Shown here: piece after piece, positions 22,261-28,913 of the stretch
Layout: every line of letters begins with the position of its first letter
Position numbering within the stretch: position 1 is the stretch's first letter
Source: Verrucomicrobia bacterium UBA3841
Lineage (GTDB): Bacteria > Verrucomicrobiota > Kiritimatiellia > RFP12 > UBA1067
Direction: 5' to 3'
NCBI GenBank assembly: GCA_002392765.1
Contig: DGHT01000005.1
Location: 1-28,913 of the forward strand
Length of the DNA stretch: 28,913 nt
Notes under the pieces: generated by a model
Databases searched by the model: none
The model's input: only the letters and a program-made list of their open reading frames with translations
What the model was told of the DNA's origin: nothing
Made by a program: the position numbers and the translations under genes

Positions 22261-22279
22261 GCGTCGCGGAGCGACGCAA
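22261..22279. repeat. palindromic element, intergenic
   Basis: TGCGTCGC and GCGACGCA form a perfect 8-bp stem with loop GGA. The loop type is shared with 28158-28178, and similar to that at 20740-20755. No T-run. Confidence 0.6.
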
Positions 22280-22427
22280 CCCCATGCCAAGATGCGTGGT
22301 CGCGTCGCAGGCGCAAAATATGCCAGCGTAGACTATGCTGAGCCGTTTGCCTCTGCATAAATAGGAACTACTGCAAATAGTGGGTCGGCCGAAAGTTTCG
22401 TCCGCGCCTATAGTACCCGACTGGGTA

Positions 22428-22456
22428 TTACCAGCGGCGGCTGTGTTTGATAGAAT
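22428..22456 (+). promoter_or_regulatory. promoter of the GH95 / GH43-GH2 operon
   Basis: TTACCA, 17 bases, TAGAAT. The -10 ends only six bases before the ATG at 22463, so the transcript could be leaderless; no Shine-Dalgarno sequence is visible in between. Confidence 0.55.
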
Positions 22457-22462
22457 GTCGGC

Positions 22463-24703
22463 ATGAAAACTATCAATCCAATCGTATGCGCTGCCGCGAT
22501 TGCAGTAGCGGGCCTTTCTTTCAATGCTTCCGCGGACGAGTTCCGCGCGCCAAGGCTCGGTGTCGTGTGCGAGACGCCGGCGCAGGCGAGGCCGGGCGTC
22601 GCCAAGAGCCGCGCATGGGAGCAGTCTCTCCTCACGGGCAACGGCGCGATGGGCGCGATGGTTCCGGGCGAGCTTGCGCACGAGGAGATGTTCCTCTCGC
22701 ACGCGCGGCTGTTTCTGCCGCGCGTCATGAACGGACGTTATTTCGAGCTCGGGAAGTACCGCGACAGGGCGCGCGAGCTGGCGCTCGCCGGACGCGAAAA
22801 GGAAATCTGGGACGAAGTCATCCAGAAGGCGTCCGACGAAAGCGGCTATTCGTTCAAGCGCGATCCGTTCATGGGCGCCGTCAGCCTCGTTGTCGACACG
22901 CCGGACCTGCCGAAGTGGAGCGATGCGCCGGGCTATCGCCGCATGACGGACTTCGAGCGCGGCGAATGCACCGTCCGGACCGACGACTACGAGCGCAGGA
23001 TATTCGCCTCGCGCACGGACGGTGTGATCGCGATGCGCGTCAAGGACGCGAAGAGGCGTCCGTTCGCCGTCAAGCTTGAGACGATCTCCAACGGACGCCC
23101 CAGCGGCGACGCGGCGATACAGCGCATCCGCGAGAAGGACGGCTACATGTACTACCGCGTCGATTTCCGCAAGGAGAACGGGAAGAATCCGTTTCACGGA
23201 TACGAGGCTGTCGGACTCCGCAGGGGCGACGAGGTGTTCGTGAAGATCTATCCGCTGCCGTTTGGCATCGACTCCATGTTCAAGACGGCGAAGCGCGAAC
23301 TTTCGGCCGCCGCGGACACGGGATACGCGCGGCTTCTCGAACGCCACGCGCCGGTGATGAAGGAGCTGATGGGACGCGTCACGCTCGATCTCCCCGACCG
23401 CGACCTTGTGCGCAAGTTCCATGCCGGACGATATAACGTCATCTCGTCGACGGGTCCGGACGGCGTTCTGCCGAATCTGCAGGGACTTTGGGCCGGAAGC
23501 TGGTCCGCTCCGTACAACGGAAGCTACACCGTCGACGGCAACATGCCGTGCGCGATGAGCTTCTGGACGCGCGGCAACACGCCGGAGTTTAACGAATCGC
23601 TCTACGAGTGGATCATGCGCTACTACGACGACTTCAGGGAGGCGGCGAAGAAGGGCTACAACGCGCGGGGAATCCACATTCCCGGGCAGGTCACCACGAC
23701 CGGGCTCGAGACCGCCTACTACCGCAACGTCGAGCTGATGTGGTGGCACGGCGGCGCGGGGTGGATGACGGGGTATCTCTGGCGCTGGTACGAGGCGACG
23801 CAGGACATCGAAGTGCTGAAGAAAGTCTATCCGCTTTTGAAGGATGCGGCGGACTACATCTGCGACTGTCTCGAGGAAATGCCGGACGGTACGCTCGGCT
23901 TCGCGCCGGGGTATTCGCCGGAGAACGCTCCGCACGGAGACTTCCGCTCGCAGGGCGATGTCATGAATCCCGATCTCCCGAAGGGCGGGTACTCGACCAT
24001 GAACAATCCGACGATGGACATCTCCGTCGCCAAGCAGTCCATTGACTATGCGACAAAGGCAGCGAAGATCCTGAAGTGCGACGAGGCGAGCGTCCGCGAA
24101 TGGGCGCAGAAACGCGCGCGCTTGCCGAAGTACGAGGTCTCGAAGGACGGCTTCTGGGCGGAGTGGCTTATTCCCGGCACGCCGGACAACAACTCCCACC
24201 GGCACGTCTCTCACGTCTACGCGCTCTACGACGAGGCGCCGGCGGAGATTCTCACGAACGCGGCCTTCGTTGCGGCGATAAAGAAGACGCTCGACGCGCG
24301 CATGGCGTTCCACGAGAAGGAGAACCACATGGCGTTCGGCGTGACGCAGATCGGCTACGCGGCGGCGAAGGTCGGAGATGCGGCGGTGATGGAGCGCGCG
24401 ATCAAGCTTCTGCAGGAGACGTACTTCACCGACGCGCTCGGCACGCTGCACGATCCGGGCTGGCTCTTCAACATCGACATATCGGGCGGCTTCCCTGGAA
24501 TCATCGCCGATGCGCTCATCACAAAGGGCCCTGACGGAGGTTTCCTGGTGCTCAACGCCAAGCCCGCGTCATGGAAGAAGGGCAGCATATCGGGGCTTCT
24601 CCTCCCTGGCGGAATCAAGGTCAAGAAGCTTTCCTGGCAGGGCGAAAGCTATGAACTCGAGCTTCTCCACCCCGACGGCCGCATAACCGTCCAGAGGAAA
24701 TGA
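22463..24703 (+). CDS. secreted GH95-like glycoside hydrolase (alpha-L-fucosidase/galactosidase group)
   Basis: 746 residues. Signal peptide MKTINPIVCAAAIAVAGLSFNASA, so exported. GH95 landmarks: LLTGNGAMGAMVPGELAHEEMFLSHARLF near 57-85; NLQGLWAGSW from about 345; PGYSPENAP with Glu487 at the position of the family's general acid; HRHVSHVYALY at about 576; and a C-terminal beta domain (SGLLLPGGIKVKKL, GRITVQRK). GH95 enzymes invert terminal alpha-L-fucose or alpha-L-galactose. The water-activating region differs from the usual form: VDGN stands where VNIN is common, and a clear DGGxGWS motif is missing (ENHMAFGVTQ instead). The substrate may therefore be unusual. The stop is three bases before the next start. 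Confidence 0.85.
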   Translation: MKTINPIVCAAAIAVAGLSFNASADEFRAPRLGVVCETPAQARPGVAKSRAWEQSLLTGNGAMGAMVPGELAHEEMFLSHARLFLPRVMNGRYFELGKYRDRARELALAGREKEIWDEVIQKASDESGYSFKRDPFMGAVSLVVDTPDLPKWSDAPGYRRMTDFERGECTVRTDDYERRIFASRTDGVIAMRVKDAKRRPFAVKLETISNGRPSGDAAIQRIREKDGYMYYRVDFRKENGKNPFHGYEAVGLRRGDEVFVKIYPLPFGIDSMFKTAKRELSAAADTGYARLLERHAPVMKELMGRVTLDLPDRDLVRKFHAGRYNVISSTGPDGVLPNLQGLWAGSWSAPYNGSYTVDGNMPCAMSFWTRGNTPEFNESLYEWIMRYYDDFREAAKKGYNARGIHIPGQVTTTGLETAYYRNVELMWWHGGAGWMTGYLWRWYEATQDIEVLKKVYPLLKDAADYICDCLEEMPDGTLGFAPGYSPENAPHGDFRSQGDVMNPDLPKGGYSTMNNPTMDISVAKQSIDYATKAAKILKCDEASVREWAQKRARLPKYEVSKDGFWAEWLIPGTPDNNSHRHVSHVYALYDEAPAEILTNAAFVAAIKKTLDARMAFHEKENHMAFGVTQIGYAAAKVGDAAVMERAIKLLQETYFTDALGTLHDPGWLFNIDISGGFPGIIADALITKGPDGGFLVLNAKPASWKKGSISGLLLPGGIKVKKLSWQGESYELELLHPDGRITVQRK

Positions 24704-24706
24704 CAA

Positions 24707-27700
24707 ATGAAGAAAGCCTTATCTGCCGTAGTTGCTGTTGCACTGTTCGCCGCGGGAGGTGGGGCGTCGTGCTGCGCCGAATGTGCCGCGGAGATTCCCG
24801 CAGCCCCGCTTCTGTCCGGCGGGAACCCCGATCCGACGATCTGCCGCGTCGGCGACGACTATTACATAGCGACGTCGAGTTTTTCGCTTTCGCCCGGTCT
24901 GCCGGTGTATCGCTCCAAAGACATGGTGAACTGGGAAATCATATCCCACGCATGGCGCGAACCATGGCCGTGCAAAACGCCGGACGACGGCGTCTGGGCG
25001 CCGACGCTGCGCCATCACAACGGCGTTTTCTATCTGACCGTCACGTGGCACGACGGATTCAAAAAGGCCGAGAATTACCTGTTGACCGCAAGGGATCCGG
25101 CAGGCCCTTGGTCGAAGCCCATGAAGATCGACGCGAAATCGGGCATAGACGGTTCGCTCTTCTTCGACGGCGAAGATGCGTGGTATCTCTCGAACCAGCA
25201 GCCGTCAAAGCAGAAGTGGCGCGGACACTGCCAGATATGGATGCAGCGCATCGATCTCGCGAATGGGCATCTCCTCGGCGAAAAACATGTCCTCACGGAT
25301 GGATTCGGTGACGCGCCTGCGTTCGCGGAAGGTCCCCACCTTTACAAAATCGGCGGAAAGTATCTGCTCTTGCATGCGCAGGGCGGAACCGCATGGGGAC
25401 ACATGGAAATCGCCCTTGTCTCCGATTGCGTGACAGGGCCGTACACTCATGTCGCGGGGAATCCTGTCCTGACCGCCAAAGACTGGGGACGCCGTTCGCC
25501 GCTCCAGGCGTTCGGACACGCCGACCTCGTACAGATGCCCGACGGCGAATGGCGCTCGGTTTTCCTCGGTATGCGCATGGCGGATGAAGGCAAGAAATGT
25601 CCGATCGGACGCGAGACGTTCTCTTGCCGCGTCGATCTTGACAGCGACGGCCTGCCGACTCGCTTCAGGCGCAGCGAACTTGTCGCCGGCGACTGGAACG
25701 ACCCCGCCGCCACGCGCTATTTGCTTCTCGACCGCTATGGCGATTCCGCGCGCTACATCAAGGTGCGCGATCTCGCCGGGCGCGTCGATTATCCCGATAA
25801 ACCATTCCGCTTCTGCGCCGCACTCGCGGCAACTCCGCCGCGCCGGGCAATCCGCCTCCGTGTCGCAGACGAGCAGAAGTCCGCTGGCATGCGCGAAACG
25901 CTTTCGCTTGATGGCGAATGGTCTTTCGAAGTGACTGGCGGACGGCGCGTGGGCGAGAAGACGACGATCACGGTTCCGTCGTGCTGGGAGACGCAGGGAT
26001 TCGGGACGTGGCAGTATGGCTACAACATCGAGTTCGGCGACAAGTGGCACGGACACGAAAAGCCCGCCGACGAACATGGTCTCTATTTGCGCAAATTCAC
26101 TGTCCCGTCGGAGTGGCGAGGGAAATGCGTAAAGCTCCGTTTCGAAGGTGTGATGACCGAGGCGAACGTTAAAGTGAACGGCAAGGTTTTCCCGCCGCAT
26201 CACAGCGCGTGGTTTCCGTTCGAGTTCGACATCAGCGACCTCGTGAATTACGGCGGAGAAAACACGCTTGAAATCGACTGCGGCAAGGAATCTTCAGATG
26301 CGAGCGTGAACAGAAGCGAGCGGCGATGCGATTTCTGGAACTACGGCGGCATCTTCCGCTCCGTCTCGCTCCGCGCCGTGCCGAAGCTGCATATCGAGTG
26401 CGTGCGCATCGACGCGCGTGCCGACGGCACGCTACATGCGGTCGTGAGGGCGAGCGACGGTCGAGAGGAGACGATTGATGAGAAATGGACGAACATCGAG
26501 ACGTGGGATGTCGACCATCCGAAGCTCTACGAGCGGGTTTTCGAGCTGAAGGACGAAAACGGGAATGTGGTTGATTCCGTCATGAAGCGGTTTGGATTCC
26601 GAACCGTCGAAGTCAGGCCGCGCGACGGTGTGTATGTCAACGGGAAGAAGATTGTCGTCAAAGGTGTCAATCGCCAGACGTTCAATGCGAGAACTGGACG
26701 TGCGCTGACGCGCGAGATGAACTACGAGGACGCCCGGCTCATCAAGTCGCTCAACATGAACGCGGTAAGGATTGCGCACCTCACTGCGGACGAAGCGTTC
26801 CTCGATGCCTGCGACGAACTCGGAATTTATGTTGAAGATGAATTCTGCAGCTGGCAGAAACCGATCCGGACGGAACTCGGACGAGAATACTTGAAGGTGT
26901 TTCTTGAGCGCGACCACAACCATCCGTCCGTCATCTTCTGGTCCAACGGAAACGAAGGCGGATGGAACACCGAGCTTGACGCGATGTTCAAGGAGATCGA
27001 TCTCCAGAAGCGCGCTGTGCTTCATCCGTGGGCGTTCCATGATGGCATCGATACCAAGCACTATCCCGACTACGACCGGCTCGTGAAGAAGCTGAAGGCT
27101 GGCGAGCTTTTCATGCCGACGGAATTTCAGCACGGGCTCTACGACGGCGGACTTGGCGCCGGGCTCGAGGACTTCTGGACTACCATGATGCGCTATCCGA
27201 ACTGCGTCGGCGGCTTCCTCTGGGCGCTGAAGGACGAGGCGCAGTGGCGCGACGATCTCGGACGATACGACGCGTGCGGTAACCTCGCACCGGACGGGCT
27301 CATCGGTCCGAACGGCGAAGAGGGCGGAAGCTGCGCGACGGTGCGCGCGATTTTCGGGGGCGAGGGAGACGGTGAGATGCAAGACGAGCCGCCGCGACGC
27401 GGCGGCGGCGAGTTCACAATCCCCGAGCCGTGTCTCATCGCCTGGCGGCTTGTCGGCGAGACGAAGGGGAGCCGCTACGAACCTGTTGAAGCGTCGTTCG
27501 AGTGGACGGTCACAACGAACGCCGACAGAAGCGTGAAATACGACTGGACAATTTCATGCACGAACGCGGTTGATGTGCTCGGCGTCGACTTCCCCTGTCA
27601 GAATATTTTGGAGAAGAAATGGCATGGCAGAGGCCCGGACCGCATCTGGCGCAACAGGATGCGCGGTCCGAAATGGGGCGTATGGAAGGACGAGTACAAC

Positions 27701-28027
27701 GATGCCGTGCCGGGTGTTTCGTGGGAGCGTCCCTTCAAGGGATGGTTCGAGGCGAAATGGATGGAAGTCGCTGTCGGCGCGTCCGGCAAGGAGGCTTCAC
27801 ATATTTTATGCATCCCTGGGGAAGGACTGTACATGGGCGTCGGTTCTCCGAAGGACGGACCAGACAACTATCTGTACGCAATGCCGTACGAACTTGGCGT
27901 CGGCGTTTACCATGCCATACCTGCGATAGGCAACAAGCTGTTCAAGGCGGAGCGCGGCGGCCCGCAGGGGCGGCCCGTCAGACTGTTTGAAGGCCGCGTC
28001 TCGGGTTCTGTCGAACTGCGTCTCTGA
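24707..28027 (+). CDS. secreted GH43-GH2 fusion
   Basis: 1106 residues; GAGG eight bases before the ATG; signal peptide of about 28 residues ending in a Cys-rich stretch (SCCAECAA) that could also be a lipoprotein or disulfide region. GH43 propeller, about 35-335: GNPDPTIC (Asp42, general base), GIDGSLFFD (Asp148, pKa modulator), FAEGPHLYK (Glu208, acid). Beyond a poorly recognised segment, GH2 starts about 395: LSLDGEWSFEV, PSCWETQGFGTWQYGYN, NYGGIFRSVSL, VKGVNRQTF, WSNGNEGGWN (Glu750, acid/base) and MPTEFQHG (Glu806, nucleophile), then a C-terminal beta region (NILEKKWHGRGPDRIWRNR). Likely arabinofuranosidase or xylosidase plus beta-galactosidase or glucuronidase activities; not resolvable from sequence alone. 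The palindrome at 27388 is in frame in the GH2 part. Confidence 0.9.
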   Translation: MKKALSAVVAVALFAAGGGASCCAECAAEIPAAPLLSGGNPDPTICRVGDDYYIATSSFSLSPGLPVYRSKDMVNWEIISHAWREPWPCKTPDDGVWAPTLRHHNGVFYLTVTWHDGFKKAENYLLTARDPAGPWSKPMKIDAKSGIDGSLFFDGEDAWYLSNQQPSKQKWRGHCQIWMQRIDLANGHLLGEKHVLTDGFGDAPAFAEGPHLYKIGGKYLLLHAQGGTAWGHMEIALVSDCVTGPYTHVAGNPVLTAKDWGRRSPLQAFGHADLVQMPDGEWRSVFLGMRMADEGKKCPIGRETFSCRVDLDSDGLPTRFRRSELVAGDWNDPAATRYLLLDRYGDSARYIKVRDLAGRVDYPDKPFRFCAALAATPPRRAIRLRVADEQKSAGMRETLSLDGEWSFEVTGGRRVGEKTTITVPSCWETQGFGTWQYGYNIEFGDKWHGHEKPADEHGLYLRKFTVPSEWRGKCVKLRFEGVMTEANVKVNGKVFPPHHSAWFPFEFDISDLVNYGGENTLEIDCGKESSDASVNRSERRCDFWNYGGIFRSVSLRAVPKLHIECVRIDARADGTLHAVVRASDGREETIDEKWTNIETWDVDHPKLYERVFELKDENGNVVDSVMKRFGFRTVEVRPRDGVYVNGKKIVVKGVNRQTFNARTGRALTREMNYEDARLIKSLNMNAVRIAHLTADEAFLDACDELGIYVEDEFCSWQKPIRTELGREYLKVFLERDHNHPSVIFWSNGNEGGWNTELDAMFKEIDLQKRAVLHPWAFHDGIDTKHYPDYDRLVKKLKAGELFMPTEFQHGLYDGGLGAGLEDFWTTMMRYPNCVGGFLWALKDEAQWRDDLGRYDACGNLAPDGLIGPNGEEGGSCATVRAIFGGEGDGEMQDEPPRRGGGEFTIPEPCLIAWRLVGETKGSRYEPVEASFEWTVTTNADRSVKYDWTISCTNAVDVLGVDFPCQNILEKKWHGRGPDRIWRNRMRGPKWGVWKDEYNDAVPGVSWERPFKGWFEAKWMEVAVGASGKEASHILCIPGEGLYMGVGSPKDGPDNYLYAMPYELGVGVYHAIPAIGNKLFKAERGGPQGRPVRLFEGRVSGSVELRL
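27388..27406. repeat. perfect palindrome inside the GH2 coding region
   Basis: GCCGCCGCG and CGCGGCGGC around a single A. It encodes PPRRGGG within the low-complexity segment GEGDGEMQDEPPRRGGGEF, between the catalytic domain and a beta domain. Confidence 0.7.
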
Positions 28028-28065
28028 GTCCGTGTCCGGGTCGGTCGTGCGGGCGGGACCGCGCG

Positions 28066-28140
28066 CTGACCGACGACAGCGGACCCTACGTGGAGCTGAT
28101 GGTCGGCGTCTATACCGACAACCAGCCTGAAGGAAAGTAA
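28066..28140 (+). pseudogene. relic of a DUF5107 protein
   Basis: In frame before the TAA at 28138-28140 is LTDDSGPYVELMVGVYTDNQPEGK. The core 'GPYVE-M-GVYTDNQPDF' is a characteristic stretch of DUF5107 proteins, which often accompany glycosidases. The rest of the domain is absent on both sides, so this is a fragment. Confidence 0.65.
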
Positions 28141-28157
28141 AAGAATTGATGGGGCAT

Positions 28158-28178
28158 GACGCGGCTGGAAGCCGCGTC
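28158..28178. repeat. palindromic element, intergenic
   Basis: GACGCGGCT and AGCCGCGTC form a perfect 9-bp stem with loop GGA, within GGGGC...GCCCG flanks. The sequence on to 28373 shows no recognisable gene. Confidence 0.75.
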
Positions 28179-28373
28179 TCGCCCGATCCGTTAGATCGTC
28201 CGCGAATCACGCGAAGCAAATCGGACGGACTCGCCCGCATTAGGAAGGCCGACGCCGGTTCAACCATTTCCCAACCCCGATATGGACGGAATCAACCGCC
28301 ACTCAACCACGACTCAACCATCCTTCGTGTCGAATCCAAGAACGATTCCGACACCACCATCCCTCATCCGTGA

Positions 28374-28538
28374 GTCTCCGAATTCAACAACGTCGAGCTG
28401 CACGGGCTCGGCTCGTCCATCAACTGCCTCGGCCGCCGCGTCGCTTCCTACACCACCCGCGACGCTCGTCGTCCGAAAATCTACGCAGCGGAAATAACGC
28501 CGGTGAAAAGCCCACTTGTCGGGAGAAGAAAAATATAG
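28374..28538 (+). other. open frame of unknown origin, probably a decayed gene end
   Basis: Without a start codon, the frame VSEFNNVELHGLGSSINCL and TRDARRPKIYAAEIT runs to a TAG at 28536-28538. It reads like a real protein C-terminus, but I do not recognise the family. Its end overlaps the promoter of the next gene. Confidence 0.35.
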
Positions 28539-28544
28539 TATAAT
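28516..28544 (+). promoter_or_regulatory. promoter of the AbiEi-type gene
   Basis: TTGTCG, 17 bases, TATAAT. Predicted start near 28551, with GAGGA at 28560-28564 serving the GTG at 28574. Confidence 0.75.
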
Positions 28545-28573
28545 ATTCGCACAAATAGTGAGGATTATTATCA

Positions 28574-28913
28574 GTGGATGATAAAGAACAAACAGGAAAG
28601 CGCGAAAATCTTGCCCGGTGGGTACATGGGCGGCTCATTTCGGGTCGGTCTACATTCACTTTAGAAGAGGCAATGTCCGCAACATCGTTGCGTCATCCGG
28701 CAATTGCGCTTGCCTTGCATCGGCTCAAGGTGCGGAAATTGATTGTTTCGCCGATGCGTGGCTTTTATGTCTGCGTGCCAGATCGTTATCAGCTTCGCGG
28801 CGAAGTGCCGCCCAGTTTCTATGTGGATGACCTTATGCGACATCTGGGGCGCCGGTACTATCTTGGATTGACTAGTTCGGCTGCGATATGGGGTGCTGGA
28901 CACCAGCGCATCC
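28574..28913 (+). CDS. AbiEi-type antitoxin, N-terminal part (gene runs off the window)
   Basis: The frame starts at GTG 28574, the only start after the in-frame stop at 28559, with GAGGA nine bases upstream, and is open to the right edge (113 codons). A winged helix comes first: STFTLEEAMSATSLRHPAIALALHRLKVRKLIVSPMRGFYVCV. It is followed by PPSFYVDDLMRHLGRRYYLGLTSSAAIWGAGHQ, the characteristic AbiEi continuation. AbiEi represses its own operon and neutralises the nucleotidyltransferase toxin AbiEii in type IV toxin-antitoxin and abortive-infection systems. An AbiEii gene is expected just beyond the window. Confidence 0.88.
   Translation, partial: MDDKEQTGKRENLARWVHGRLISGRSTFTLEEAMSATSLRHPAIALALHRLKVRKLIVSPMRGFYVCVPDRYQLRGEVPPSFYVDDLMRHLGRRYYLGLTSSAAIWGAGHQRI

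Noticed and set aside
22205..24451. 748-codon minus-strand frame opposite the GH95 gene
   Set aside because: Antisense shadow: low-complexity Arg/Val/His/Leu composition and no motifs, against a full GH95 domain on the plus strand.

Overview
The window is a GC-rich bacterial chromosome segment that I would place in the PVC superphylum, most likely Kiritimatiellota or Lentisphaerota from a gut or similar polysaccharide-rich habitat. This is inferred from three things: the PVC-style C-terminal domain of the secreted protein at the left edge, the set of secreted glycoside hydrolases (GH35, GH115, GH95, GH43, GH2), and the many short repeats inserted in frame in genes. No rRNA, tRNA, CRISPR array or complete transposase was seen.

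Layout. (1) 3-875: C-terminus of a secreted protein, then three 33-bp repeats. (2) 1251-4012, minus strand and more AT-rich: a five-gene operon encoding a TerB-like membrane-anchored protein, a TPR protein, two ankyrin-repeat proteins and a winged-helix protein. Its function is unknown and it is the best candidate here for an undescribed system. (3) 4457-5096, minus: an AbiEii/DUF6036-like nucleotidyltransferase overlapping a 57-codon partner. (4) 5423-13346, plus: an OPA-type MFS transporter, a GH35 enzyme and a GH115-GH35 fusion. (5) 13347-22460: a defence and addiction island with a DUF3990/DUF3791-type module between 82-bp direct repeats, a complete type I restriction-modification operon (hsdM-hsdS-hsdR), an antitoxin gene with a truncated toxin, and relics of a second hsd locus and an ATPase. 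(6) 22463-28027: a GH95-like enzyme and a GH43-GH2 fusion in one operon. (7) 28028-28913: gene relics, a palindromic element, a clear promoter and the start of an AbiEi-type antitoxin gene that runs off the window.

How the genes work together. The two hydrolase blocks look like one utilisation cluster split by the defence island. GH115 alpha-glucuronidase with GH35, GH95, GH43 and GH2 activities fits a heavily decorated glucuronoarabinoxylan, or alternatively an arabinogalactan or pectin side chain.

Most notable observations. HsdR carries a C-terminal LexA/UmuD-like S24 peptidase domain with Ser1192, Lys1237 and a possible Cys1156-Gly1157 cleavage site exactly 36 residues before the serine. 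This suggests a restriction enzyme controlled by the DNA-damage response. Near-identical palindromic elements sit in frame inside hsdM and hsdR, once at the junction with the S24 domain, with related copies in intergenic DNA. Other short repeats interrupt the GH35, GH115 and GH2 coding regions and hsdS without breaking the frame. Repeats with 7- or 8-bp units in the GH35 gene and hsdS could switch the genes off by slippage.
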